A DNA stretch of 64,000 nucleotides from positions 1,364,001-1,428,000 of the forward strand of contig NZ_CP051006.1 in assembly GCF_014673495.1 (NCBI RefSeq). Reading direction: 5' to 3'. The notes under the pieces were generated by a model. That model was given only the letters and a program-made list of their open reading frames with translations, made no database searches and was not told the DNA's origin. A program made the position numbers and the translations under genes. This document shows positions 42,295 through 50,255 of this stretch, in pieces. Within the stretch, counting starts at the first letter, position 1. Every line of letters starts with the position of its first letter. The DNA is from Streptomyces griseofuscus. Lineage in GTDB: Bacteria > Actinomycetota > Actinomycetes > Streptomycetales > Streptomycetaceae.

Positions 42295-43173
42295 ATGCAG
42301 CTCGGTCTCATCGGTCTCGGCAAGATGGGCGGCAATATGCGCGAGCGCATCCGCCGCGCCGGCCACACCGTCATCGGCTACGACCGCAACCCTGAGGTCT
42401 CCGACGTCAAGAGCCTCGCCGAACTGGTCGAGAAGCTGGACGCGCCCCGCCATGTGTGGGTGATGGTCCCGGCCGGCACGGCCACCCAGACCGTCGTGGA
42501 CGAGCTGGGCGACCTGCTGGAGCCCGGCGACACGGTGATCGACGGCGGCAACTCCCGCTGGACGGACGACGAGAAGCACGCGGCGGCGCTCGCCATCAAG
42601 GGCATCGGCTTCGTGGACGCGGGCGTCTCCGGCGGTGTGTGGGGCCTCCAGAACGGCTACGCGCTCATGGTCGGCGGCGAGAAGGAGAACGTGGACCAGC
42701 TCCAGCCGATCTTCGACGCGCTCAAGCCGGAGGGCCCGTACGGCTATGTGCACGCGGGCCGGGTCGGCGCCGGGCACTTCTCCAAGATGGTCCACAACGG
42801 CATCGAGTACGCCATGATGCAGGCGTACGCCGAGGGCTGGGAGCTGCTGGAGAAGGTGCACTCCGTGGAGAACGTCCGCGAGGTGTTCCGCTCCTGGCAG
42901 GAGGGCACGGTCATCCGCTCCTGGCTGCTCGACCTCGCGGTCAACGCGCTGGACGACGACGAGCACCTGGAGAAGCTGCGCGGCTTCGCGGAGGACTCCG
43001 GCGAGGGCCGCTGGACCGTCGAGGCGGCCATCGACAACGCGGTGCCGCTCCCGGCGATCACCGCCTCGCTCTTCGCCCGGTTCGCCTCCCGGCAGGACGA
43101 CTCGCCGCAGATGAAGATGATCGCGGCGCTGCGCAACCAGTTCGGCGGCCACGCGGTCGAGAAGAAGGGCTGA
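42295..43173 (+). CDS. gnd: 6-phosphogluconate dehydrogenase (decarboxylating), short form
   Basis: 292 residues, the short GndA form rather than the 470-residue form. It oxidises and decarboxylates 6-phosphogluconate to ribulose-5-phosphate. NAD(P) binding is at GLIGLGKMGGNM (4-15), DGGNSRW (about 83-89) and the substrate segment GVSGGVWGLQNGYALMVGG (about 110-128) with catalytic Lys in HFSKMVHNGIEY (about 163-174) are clear. The residue after the Rossmann beta2 strand is Asp-Arg (GYDRN), which leans to NAD+ or dual use; the cofactor is not settled. ATG 42295 starts two bases after pgi. Confidence 0.94.
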   Translation: MQLGLIGLGKMGGNMRERIRRAGHTVIGYDRNPEVSDVKSLAELVEKLDAPRHVWVMVPAGTATQTVVDELGDLLEPGDTVIDGGNSRWTDDEKHAAALAIKGIGFVDAGVSGGVWGLQNGYALMVGGEKENVDQLQPIFDALKPEGPYGYVHAGRVGAGHFSKMVHNGIEYAMMQAYAEGWELLEKVHSVENVREVFRSWQEGTVIRSWLLDLAVNALDDDEHLEKLRGFAEDSGEGRWTVEAAIDNAVPLPAITASLFARFASRQDDSPQMKMIAALRNQFGGHAVEKKG

Positions 43174-43175
43174 CC

Positions 43176-43769
43176 GTGGCGGACCTTCTGCTGGTCCGCC
43201 ACGGGGAGACGGAGTGGAGCAGGTCGGGGCAGCACACCAGCTACACCGACCTGCCCCTGACCGACCACGGCGAGGAACAGGCCAAGTCCCTCGCCCCGCT
43301 CCTGTCCGGCCGGACCCACGCACTCGTACTCAGCAGCCCGCTCGGCCGCGCCCTGCGCACCGCCGCGCTCGCGGGCCTGACCGGGGTCGAGCCCGAACCC
43401 GCGCTGCACGAGTGGGACTACGGCGGCTACGAGGGCATCACCACCGCCGAGATCCACCGCACCCGACCCGAGTGGGACCTGTGGACGGACGGGGTGGCGC
43501 CGGGGCCCGAGGGGCATCCGGGTGAGACACCGGCCGAGGTCGGCGCCCGCGCCGACCGGGTGCTGGACCGGGTGGCCGGGGCCCTCGCCGCGGACGGCCC
43601 CGATGTGGTGCTCGTCGCCCACGCCCACTTCCTGCGGGTCCTGACGGCCCGCCGGCTGGGCCTCGCGCCCGCGCAGGGCCGGTTGTTCCAGCTGGCCACC
43701 GGCACCGTCAGCCGGCTGTCCACCGAGCACGGGCACCCGGTGATCGCCGAGTGGAACCGGCGGCCGTAG
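43176..43769 (+). CDS. histidine phosphatase superfamily (phosphoglycerate mutase-like) protein
   Basis: 197 residues. LLVRHGETEWSRSG (5-18) carries the phospho-accepting His9; a second His is in LVAHAHFLRVL (about 145-155), and Glu in HEWDYGGYEG (about 85-94). No lactonase (pgl/devB) gene is in this operon, so a sugar-phosphate phosphatase role is plausible, but the substrate is not readable. GTG 43176 lies two bases after gnd. It closes the operon before the hairpin at 43793. Confidence 0.9.
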   Translation: MADLLLVRHGETEWSRSGQHTSYTDLPLTDHGEEQAKSLAPLLSGRTHALVLSSPLGRALRTAALAGLTGVEPEPALHEWDYGGYEGITTAEIHRTRPEWDLWTDGVAPGPEGHPGETPAEVGARADRVLDRVAGALAADGPDVVLVAHAHFLRVLTARRLGLAPAQGRLFQLATGTVSRLSTEHGHPVIAEWNRRP

Positions 43770-43792
43770 CGGCCGGCGACCACTGCTTTCCT

Positions 43793-43835
43793 GGTCCGTG
43801 GCCCGGGGCACCTCGTGTGCTCCGGGCCACGGACC
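43793..43835 (+). terminator. terminator of the pentose phosphate operon
   Basis: GGTCCGTGGCCCGG (43793-43806) pairs perfectly with CCGGGCCACGGACC (43822-43835); the inner GGCAC/GTGCT can extend the stem. It starts 24 bp after the last stop codon. Confidence 0.83.
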
Positions 43836-43919
43836 CACCCGTACTGTCATGTTCGCGTCCTAGAATCGACGGCACCGAGCACGCCACCGAGGCGGCCCGA
43901 GGCCCGAAGGAACCACCCG

Positions 43920-44594
43920 ATGACCAGCGTCGATGAGCCGATACGACCCGACGGGCGGGTGCGCGACGCCGCCCGCACCAAGGCCGAGATCCTCGACATG
44001 GCCACCCGGGAGTTCGCGCGGGCCGGCTACGAGGGCGCCCGTGTGGAGGAGATAGCCGCCCGCACCCGCACCACCAAGCGGATGATCTACTACTACTTCG
44101 GCGGCAAGGAGCAGTTGTTCACGGCCGTCCTCGAACGGGCCTACGGCGCGCTGCGCGAGGCCGAGCGGCGACTGGACGTCGCCCACCTGGACCCGGTCGC
44201 GGCGATCCGGCGACTGGCCGAACTGATCTTCGACCATCATGAGCGACACCCCGACTACATCCGCCTGCTGAGCATCGAGAACCTCCAGTGCGCCGAGGAC
44301 TCCCCGCCCTCGGGGCGGCTCGACGCGATCGGTTCCCCGGCGCTGGACGTGCTGCGCGAGATCCTCGCCGCCGGACGGGAGTCGGGGGTGTTCAGGGCGG
44401 ACGTGGACGCGGTCGACCTGCACGCGGTGATCAGCTCGTTCTGCTTCTTCCGCGCCGTCAACCGGCGGGCGTTCGGCGCCCTGTTCGGCCGCGACCTGGT
44501 GGACCCGGACCGGCGGGAGCACTACCGGGTGATGCTCGGGGACATGGTGATCGGGTACCTCACGACGGAGGGCGCGGGCGCGCCCCTTCGCTGA
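43920..44594 (+). CDS. TetR family transcriptional regulator
   Basis: 224 residues. The HTH region REFARAGYEGARVEEIAARTRTTKRMIYYYF (about 30-60) is followed by GGKEQLFTAVLERAY and a TetR_C-type ligand domain with FDHHERHPDYIRLLSIENL, which resembles the AcrR/RutR-like group. ATG 43920 has AAGGA nine bases upstream. It faces another tetR gene tail-to-tail with only 15 bp between. No operator-like dyad is obvious before it and its targets are unknown. Confidence 0.9.
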   Translation: MTSVDEPIRPDGRVRDAARTKAEILDMATREFARAGYEGARVEEIAARTRTTKRMIYYYFGGKEQLFTAVLERAYGALREAERRLDVAHLDPVAAIRRLAELIFDHHERHPDYIRLLSIENLQCAEDSPPSGRLDAIGSPALDVLREILAAGRESGVFRADVDAVDLHAVISSFCFFRAVNRRAFGALFGRDLVDPDRREHYRVMLGDMVIGYLTTEGAGAPLR

Positions 44595-44609
44595 CGCGCG
44601 GCCGGGAAC

Positions 44610-45206
44610 TCACGCGGGCCGGGTCACCGCCGCGTCGAGCAGCGGGCCCAGTTCCCGCACCACCGTCGTCAGGGGCCGTACGTCCCGCTCGGCCCGTGCC
44701 ATCAGGATCGCGCCCTCCAGGGTGCTGATCATCAGCATGGCCAGGTCAGCGGACCGGCCGGCGGGCACGCCCAGGGCGGTGAGGGCCTCGGCGAGCGGGG
44801 TCCGCCAGGTGGTGAACGCGGCGGCCACGGCGGCGCGGACGGCGTCGTCGGAGGCGGCGCGGTCGACCGCGGCGGCGGCGACCGGGCAGCCCGCGGCGAA
44901 GCCGTCCCGGTCGTACTCCTCGGTCCACTGCGCGGCCATCGCCGCGAACAGCGCGCTCGGCGTCGGCTCGGCCAGCTGCTCGACGAAGCGTGCGATGCGC
45001 TTGCCCGCGTACCGTCCGGCCCAGGCGACGGCCTCGCCGACCAGCTGTTCCTTGCCGCCCGGGAAGTAGTGCTGGAGGGAGCCGCGCGGGGCGCCCGCGT
45101 GCGCGGCGACCTCGCGCATACCGGTCGCGTTCACCCCGTCGCGCCGGATGAGCTGGGCCGCGCTGAACACCATCCGCTCGCGGGGGCCGCGCTGCCGCTC
45201 GCTCAT
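44610..45206 (-). CDS. TetR family transcriptional regulator of the divergent dehydrogenase
   Basis: 198 residues. The HTH part reads [40 protein letters not shown] (about 16-55), the LmrA/YxaF-like TetR group (TetR_C_33 type end). ATG 45206 follows GGAGGCAAGGAC. It diverges from an NAD-binding oxidoreductase gene, and two almost identical 16-bp palindromes lie between (45297 and 45324), which should be its operators and serve both promoters. Confidence 0.9.
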   Translation of the reverse strand: MSERQRGPRERMVFSAAQLIRRDGVNATGMREVAAHAGAPRGSLQHYFPGGKEQLVGEAVAWAGRYAGKRIARFVEQLAEPTPSALFAAMAAQWTEEYDRDGFAAGCPVAAAAVDRAASDDAVRAAVAAAFTTWRTPLAEALTALGVPAGRSADLAMLMISTLEGAILMARAERDVRPLTTVVRELGPLLDAAVTRPA

Positions 45207-45296
45207 GTCCTTGCCTCCGTCACTCACTTTGGGACAAACCCGGGAACAGCCCGGAGATGCCCAAGAAACTCCCCGGGGACGCCCCGGAGGCAAGCC

Positions 45297-45339
45297 TATG
45301 ACCGTCGTCATAACGTTCGCTACTATGACCGCTGTCATA
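45297..45339. promoter_or_regulatory. twin TetR operators TATGAC-N4-GTCATA
   Basis: TATGACCGTCGTCATA (45297-45312) and TATGACCGCTGTCATA (45324-45339) are 16-bp dyads with identical six-base arms, 27 bp apart (about two and a half helical turns). They sit 90 bp from the tetR start and 30 bp from the oxidoreductase start. Confidence 0.82.
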
Positions 45340-45368
45340 ATCAGCCCCTGCGGGGAAGGGCGGCCACC

Positions 45369-46247
45369 GTGCGCGTCGGATTCATCGGTCTCGGAGTGAT
45401 GGGCGGGCCCATGGCCCTGCGCCTGGCGGCGGCCGGCACCCCTTTGGTGGTGTGGAACCGCACCCCGCACCGCACCGAGCCGCTGCGCGCGGCGGGTGCC
45501 GAGATCGCCGGGGACGCGGCCGAGGTGTTCGCGCGGGCCGAGGTGGTGCTGCTGATGCTCGCCGACGGGCCGGCCGTCGACACGGTCCTCGGCCGCGGCA
45601 CCCCGGAACTGGCCGCGCGGGTCGCGGGGCGGACCGTCGTCCACATGGGCACGACCTCGCCCGAGTACTCCGCCGCGCTGGAGACGGACATCCACGCCGC
45701 CGGTGGCCGCTATGTCGAGGCACCGGTGTCCGGGTCCCGAGTGCCCGCGGAACAGGGGCAGTTGGTGGCCATGCTCGCGGGCGAGACGGCCGCGGTGGAG
45801 ACGGTACGGCCGCTGCTCGCGCCGATGTGCCGGGAGACGTTCGGGTGCGGTGCGGCGCCTGGCGCGCTGCTGATGAAGCTCTCGGTCAACCTGTTCCTGA
45901 TCACCCTGGTGACCGGGCTGGCCGAGGCCTTCCACTTCGCCGAACGGCAGGGCCTGGACCCCCGGCTGTTCCTGGACGTCCTCGACGCGGGCCCGATGGC
46001 CAGCCCGGTGTCCCGGATGAAGGCGCCCAAGCTGCGCGAGCGGGACTTCGCGGTGCAGGCGGCCGCGCTGGACGTCCTGAAGAACAACCGCCTCGTCGCC
46101 GAGGCCGCCCGCACGGCCCGTCTGGCGTCTCCGCTGCTCGACGTCTGCCGCGCCCTCTTCGAGGAGACGGTGCGCCAGGGGCACGGCGCCGAGGACATGA
46201 TCGCCGTACTGCGGGCGATCGAGGCACGGACGGAGAGCGCCGCTTAG
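45369..46247 (+). CDS. NAD(P)-binding beta-hydroxyacid dehydrogenase family protein
   Basis: 292 residues of the 6-phosphogluconate/3-hydroxyisobutyrate dehydrogenase superfamily. [16 protein letters not shown] (4-19) binds the dinucleotide; Asn-Arg after beta2 (VVWNRTPHR) suggests NADPH. The substrate segment [20 protein letters not shown] (about 117-136) and catalytic Lys in [11 protein letters not shown] (about 167) fit glyoxylate/succinic semialdehyde reductase-like members. GTG 45369 has GGGAAGGG upstream. It is controlled by the neighbouring TetR protein through the twin operators. Confidence 0.9.
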   Translation: MRVGFIGLGVMGGPMALRLAAAGTPLVVWNRTPHRTEPLRAAGAEIAGDAAEVFARAEVVLLMLADGPAVDTVLGRGTPELAARVAGRTVVHMGTTSPEYSAALETDIHAAGGRYVEAPVSGSRVPAEQGQLVAMLAGETAAVETVRPLLAPMCRETFGCGAAPGALLMKLSVNLFLITLVTGLAEAFHFAERQGLDPRLFLDVLDAGPMASPVSRMKAPKLRERDFAVQAAALDVLKNNRLVAEAARTARLASPLLDVCRALFEETVRQGHGAEDMIAVLRAIEARTESAA

Positions 46248-46253
46248 CCGGAG

Positions 46254-46691
46254 TCAGCGCTTGGGGATGCCGTACACCCGTGCGACATGGAGCCGGACGA
46301 CCAGCCGGCGGTCGCGGACCATCGCGGCGCGGTACTCGTCCCAGTCCGGATGCTCGCCGATGACCGCGCGATAGAGCCGGATCAGCTCCTCCACGGTCTC
46401 GTCATGGGGGTCCTCGGCGACCGGGGACAGCTCGGCCATGCCCTCGGCGACGGTGTACGCCCAGCGGTCGTCGCTGGTGACGTGGTACGAGGCGCGGGGG
46501 TCGCGGCGCAGATTGCGGGTCTTGGCGCGGTCGTCGGTGACGGAGATCCGGATGATCCGCTCGTCCGGGTCGTACGCGTGGCTGACATTGGACAGCTGCG
46601 GCCGCCCGTCGCGGCGGAGGGTGACCAGTACGCCGCCGTGTCCTGCGGAGAGCAGCGGGAGGAGCGCGTCCTGCGTGGAGTCCTGAGTCAT
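46254..46691 (-). CDS. PPOX class (split-barrel) F420- or FMN-dependent enzyme
   Basis: 145 residues, a flavin-binding split barrel. GGVLVTLRRDGRPQLSNVSHAYDP (about 18-41), ISVTDDRAKTRNLRRDPRASYHV (about 50-72) and the C-terminal RLHVARVYGIPKR match the actinobacterial group often annotated as PPOX class F420-dependent, related to Rv1155/Rv2061. It would reduce a small substrate with F420H2. ATG 46691. It ends seven bases after the oxidoreductase stop (convergent). Confidence 0.88.
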   Translation of the reverse strand: MTQDSTQDALLPLLSAGHGGVLVTLRRDGRPQLSNVSHAYDPDERIIRISVTDDRAKTRNLRRDPRASYHVTSDDRWAYTVAEGMAELSPVAEDPHDETVEELIRLYRAVIGEHPDWDEYRAAMVRDRRLVVRLHVARVYGIPKR

Positions 46692-46770
46692 GACGAGATC
46701 AACCGCGGGTGGCGGGGGCCGCATTCCCGTCGGTGCGCGGTGGACATATGCTCCGGGCGGGTCGGTCGCG

Positions 46771-47223
46771 GTGATCGACCCCGGGCTCATCGGCGACCCC
46801 GACGGCTACGTCCCGGGGGAAGCCGTCCAGGGCGTCCGGCGGGTCGGCGAGGACGGGAAGCCGACCGGGGAGTTCGTGCCCGATCCGCGCTACGGGTCGC
46901 CCGAGGACGACTTCGCCGAGCTCACGAAGTCCCGGCACTGGCTGGATCGGCTCGGCGAACAGCCCGCCGCCGGGGACGCGGTCCGCATGGTCGTGACCCG
47001 GGCCGCCGTCGCCCTGTCCTTCGCGCTCTCCGTGACCGGTCCCGGCGGTCGGCGGGAGGTCCTTCAGGGCGTGTTCTCCTGGGGCGCCGTCGGGCTCGAC
47101 CGGTCCGGTGAGCGCAAGGATCAAGTCTGGTTCGACCTGCGGGCCGGACTGGACCGGGCCGAGGCGGACCTGCGCGAACGGACCCACCTCGTCGGCCGGG
47201 CCCCGGAGCCCGACACCCCCTGA
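46771..47223 (+). CDS. hypothetical protein
   Basis: 150 residues, no signal or membrane segment. It opens with VIDPGLIGDPDGYVPGEAVQGV, has a Pro/Asp-rich segment and a beta-strand pair MVVTRAAVALSFALSVTG / REVLQGVFSWGAVGL, and ends with a charged helix. I do not recognise the family. GTG 46771 is used because the 27 codons upstream, back to ATG 46690, have unusual codons (AGA, TCA, ATT, ACA) and read as promoter DNA of the divergent gene. The start is therefore uncertain. Confidence 0.65.
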   Translation: MIDPGLIGDPDGYVPGEAVQGVRRVGEDGKPTGEFVPDPRYGSPEDDFAELTKSRHWLDRLGEQPAAGDAVRMVVTRAAVALSFALSVTGPGGRREVLQGVFSWGAVGLDRSGERKDQVWFDLRAGLDRAEADLRERTHLVGRAPEPDTP

Positions 47224-47236
47224 CCGCGCCACCGCA

Positions 47237-47275
47237 CACCGGTGGGCCGCGCGTGGTGCGCGAGGCCCACCGGTG
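47237..47275. terminator. bidirectional terminator
   Basis: CACCGGTGGGCC (47237-47248) pairs with GGCCCACCGGTG (47264-47275); the loop itself can form a further four pairs. It lies between convergent genes. Confidence 0.78.
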
Positions 47276-47282
47276 GCCGTGG

Positions 47283-47993
47283 CTACGACCGCGCCGAGGA
47301 CCGGCCGCGCAGCAGGGCGAACGCGGCGGCGGCCAGGCCCAGGGCGCCGACGACCAGGCCGGCGACGCCGAGTTCGCGGGCGGTGGAGTCGCTCGCCTTG
47401 GCGGTGGTCGTGGCGGCCGTCCTGGCGGGGGCGGCGGCGGGTGAGGCGTCGTCCGCGGTGAGTTTCAGGGACGGGGCCGGGTTGTCCGGCTCGTCGTCGC
47501 CCGAGGCGGGCTGCTCGATCCAGCGGACGACCTTGCCGTCCGAGTAGGTCTGGAGTGTCTTGAACACCAACTGGTCGGCGTCCTCGGGGAGTTCACCGAA
47601 GGCGACGTTGAAGTCCTCGTACTGCCCCGGTTCGATCTTCCCCCCGGTGAAGGTGATCTCGGAGGCGGCCTCGGTGGTGGTGCCGTCGTCGGTCTTGACC
47701 GGCGTCTTCAGCTTGGTGGTGGTCACCTTGGCGCTCCAGCCGTCGCCGGGGTGGACCAGGACGCCGAGGACGGGGTGGTCGGTGGGCAGGAAGACCTGGA
47801 CCTTGCTGGTGTAGGCGTGGTCCTCCTCATTGGGCACGCGGAAGGTCAGCACGCCGTCGGTGGCGCCCTTGGCGTAGCTCTCCGGGTGGACGGTGACGTG
47901 CGCCGAGGCGGCCCCGGCGGCCAGCAGGACCGAGGCGGCCGTGAGGGCGGTGACGGCGCCGGCGCGGCGCGGGGTGATGCGTGATGCGGACAT
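47283..47993 (-). CDS. YcnI family (DUF1775) exported copper-associated protein
   Basis: 236 residues: signal peptide cleaved at ASA-HV so that the mature protein begins HVTVHPES (about 32), the copper-binding His terminus of the YcnI/DUF1775 family, with a conserved Trp in GDGWSAKV; then a Ser/Ala/Thr linker and a C-terminal membrane anchor (LGVAGLVVGALGLAAAAFALL) followed by RGRSS. It acts at the outer face of the membrane in copper handling. ATG 47993. It follows a His/Met-rich membrane protein gene by 43 bp, so both are probably co-transcribed. Confidence 0.9.
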   Translation of the reverse strand: MSASRITPRRAGAVTALTAASVLLAAGAASAHVTVHPESYAKGATDGVLTFRVPNEEDHAYTSKVQVFLPTDHPVLGVLVHPGDGWSAKVTTTKLKTPVKTDDGTTTEAASEITFTGGKIEPGQYEDFNVAFGELPEDADQLVFKTLQTYSDGKVVRWIEQPASGDDEPDNPAPSLKLTADDASPAAAPARTAATTTAKASDSTARELGVAGLVVGALGLAAAAFALLRGRSSARS

Positions 47994-48036
47994 GGTGAGT
48001 CGATCTCCGTACGGTGACGAGTGACGGGGTCAGGGG

Positions 48037-48642
48037 TCAGCGCGGGTACGGGATCGGGGCGGGCGGTCCGCGCCGGGTGACCGCGTGCCGCAGCGGGGCC
48101 CGGCGGGGCGGGACGTCGAGGGGCCGGTGGCGCGGGACCGGCTCGGCGGTGGCGGGCAGCGGGGCGGGCCGCCACCGGGTGAGCAGGGCGGGGACCAGGG
48201 CGGCGGTGCGCCGTAGCAGCGACCACAGCGCGGCCTCGCCCCGCCGCAGCCACCAGGAGGCGGCCAGGGCGGCGAGTAGGTGGGCGGCCGTGGCGTGGGC
48301 CGTGGTGTGCGCGGCCGTCGCGTGGGCGGCGGGCCCGGTCATACCGGGCATGCCGGGCATGGGGGTGCCGGTGCGGGTCGTACCGGAGTCGCTGTGGGCC
48401 GCGTCGAAGCCCAGGTGCAGCCCCGCCTGGGTGAGCAGCATCGCCGCGCCGATGCCCGGCCCCGACCGCTCCCGCGCGCCCAGCGTCCAGCCGAGCGCGA
48501 GGACCGCGAGGAAGCCCGCGCCGTCGCAGCCGAGCGAGGGCATCTCCCCCATGGCCAGGCCGTGGCCCGCGGCGGCGAGCAGCACGCACACCGCGGCGAA
48601 CACCGCGGCCCGCAGGCCCCTCACCGCCCAGGATGCGCTCAC
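48037..48642 (-). CDS. His/Met-rich membrane protein, probable copper-handling partner
   Basis: 201 residues, about four membrane helices (FAAVCVLLAAAGHGLAMG, FLAVLALGWTLGA and others). Residues about 105-135 contain TPMPGMPGMTGPAAHATAAH and a run of HATAAH-type histidines, a typical soft-metal-binding pattern. I do not recognise a named family, but its place 43 bp upstream of the ycnI-type gene suggests copper uptake or storage. GTG 48642. The C-terminal 50 residues are Arg/Pro-rich. Confidence 0.75.
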   Translation of the reverse strand: MSASWAVRGLRAAVFAAVCVLLAAAGHGLAMGEMPSLGCDGAGFLAVLALGWTLGARERSGPGIGAAMLLTQAGLHLGFDAAHSDSGTTRTGTPMPGMPGMTGPAAHATAAHTTAHATAAHLLAALAASWWLRRGEAALWSLLRRTAALVPALLTRWRPAPLPATAEPVPRHRPLDVPPRRAPLRHAVTRRGPPAPIPYPR

Positions 48643-48890
48643 AGTCAGGGATCCTGCCACGGCCGGGTGGTCCGCGCGCCACCGATGCCCGGTCCGGCTC
48701 CCGGCTCCCGGCTGTCGAGCGATGTCCGCCCGGCCGTCGCGGTCCGCCGGGGCGACGCGCCCGACGCTTCCCGCCGCGGCCGCCGCCCGCTGTTCGCTCG
48801 TCCAGGTGAACGCTCGCCCGTTCGGGCGTCGCGGGGGGGGCTCCTGGAGAGCATCACGGCGTGGCGAGCCACCGGACCGAGGGGAGCGGC

Positions 48891-49665
48891 GTGGTGAACG
48901 GGGAATGTGGTGGCAGGACCCGAGGCGGCGGCGCCGGGGGAACGGCTCACGGCTCGACCGGCGGTGCGGGGCAGGGCAGGAGGATTCCGAGGGGCCCGGT
49001 CGCCGCGGCCCCGGTCGTGCTCGCCGCGGTCGTGCTCGCCGCCCCGGCCGCCAGGGGGCTCCGGAGCGGTCCGGCGCGGGGGCGGTGGTGAGTACCGCGG
49101 CTGTCACGGACGCCGCAGGCCGGAGCTACACGGCGACGACGGTCACCGGGACGTACGCACGACGTTGCGCTTCACCTTCAATGGTGGCCCGAAACTCACC
49201 CGCGCGGATCTGGACCGCGTCGGCGCGCGGCTCGGCCTCGGCAAGGGCAGCCTGCGCGCGGCGCCGGTCCGTACGGCCCGGACCGGCGCGGCCGAACGCC
49301 CTTCAGCGACGTTGCGTTGTGACAAGAACCCGAGCTGGAGCAACGCCAACGGCACCCTCGCGGCCCGGTTCAACTGTCATCACTCCACCATCGACTGGGG
49401 ATTCAAGATCTCCGCCCGTGTGCAGTCCGTCATCACCGGCAACGTCAATGAGTCCGGTGTCTCCTGGTGGCGGAACGGACGGCGGATGCCGAAGAACGCG
49501 GGTCATGTCGTGGGCAGGAGCTACCACTTCCACGGCACACTGAAGCCGGTCAGGTATGCCGATCACGTCCAGTTCCAGTACTACATGACCTTCCGCGTCA
49601 ACATCGGCGGTCGCCCGGGCACGGGCTCGCTGACCTGGGCGGCGGACGTGACGGCGAAGAAGTAG
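48891..49665 (+). pseudogene. frameshifted gene for a secreted protein
   Basis: Three consecutive frames together make one plausible secreted protein. GTG 48891 (after GAGGGGAG) begins a leader with the signal-like VAAAPVVLAAVVLAAPAARG and stops at 49089-49091. A second frame from about 49088 reads STAAVTDAAGRSYTATTVTGTY with good codon bias to about 49155. The third frame carries TLRFTFNGGPKLTRADLDR to the stop at 49663, with cysteines in LRCDKNP and FNCHHS. Two indels, the first near a GGGGG run at about 49080, would restore one frame. I infer a pseudogene or assembly errors; the family is not recognised. Confidence 0.55.
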
Positions 49666-49688
49666 GACCGACGGACGGGCGGTGGCTC

Positions 49689-50060
49689 ATGGCACTCGAC
49701 GTACGGACGGTACGCGGCTGGGCGGAGTCTCTTCTGCGCACTCTGGAAGCGCCGGAAAAAGCCGTGCTCCAGGTCGGCACGCAAGGCACGGCCCCCGGTA
49801 CCGGGTCCGGTGTGCACGTCACCCTCACCTACCCGGACGGCACCTCGGTCACGGTGGACCTGGACGGCGCCCTGCCCGAGCCCGAGGCACTGCTCCTCCT
49901 GGCGGAGCAACTCCAGGACAGCGTCCTCGAATCCACCGGCGGCCACCCGGCCCCCCGGTGTCCGGCCCCCGGCCACACCCACCCCGCGACGCCTCATGTC
50001 TCCCACGGGACCCTTGACTGGCACTGCCCGATGAACGACGGCCAAGACCTCCACCTGTGA
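49689..50060 (+). CDS. hypothetical protein with Cys/His-rich tail
   Basis: 123 residues, cytoplasmic. It begins MALDVRTVRGWAESLLRTLE, has a beta-strand pair VHVTLTYPDGTSVTVDLDG (about 42-60), then a helix, and a C-terminal region with many His and Cys (PRCPAPGHTHPATPHVSHG, WHCPMND), possibly metal-binding. No family recognised. ATG 49689 follows GGGCGGTGG. It lies 23 bp after the frameshifted gene and may be in the same transcript. Confidence 0.65.
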   Translation: MALDVRTVRGWAESLLRTLEAPEKAVLQVGTQGTAPGTGSGVHVTLTYPDGTSVTVDLDGALPEPEALLLLAEQLQDSVLESTGGHPAPRCPAPGHTHPATPHVSHGTLDWHCPMNDGQDLHL

Positions 50061-50097
50061 CCAGGACCGGCCACTGACCCGTCCGCCGCGCGCCTCG

Positions 50098-50118
50098 GCC
50101 CGCCGGCATATGGCGGGC
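50098..50118 (+). terminator. short hairpin after the hypothetical gene
   Basis: GCCCGCC (50098-50104) pairs with GGCGGGC (50112-50118) around a seven-base loop, 38 bp after the stop codon. No T run follows. The rest of the spacer to 50255 is relatively AT-rich and should hold the next gene's promoter, but I cannot place -35/-10 boxes. Confidence 0.45.
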
Positions 50119-50255
50119 GCCACCGCTCAACGCGCCGCGCGTGCAGCCGAGTTCATCCACCATCACGATCGGATAAAACTCACCAGCACCACGCAACCAC
50201 ACAACTTCTCCACAGGTCACATGCCGGGACATCACTGACTGCCTCAGGGGGGACC

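Noticed and set aside
48045..49107. Longer minus-strand protein extending upstream of the copper-associated membrane protein
   Set aside because: Codons before GTG 48642 give an Arg/Pro-rich, non-conserved stretch that runs opposite the frameshifted secreted gene.
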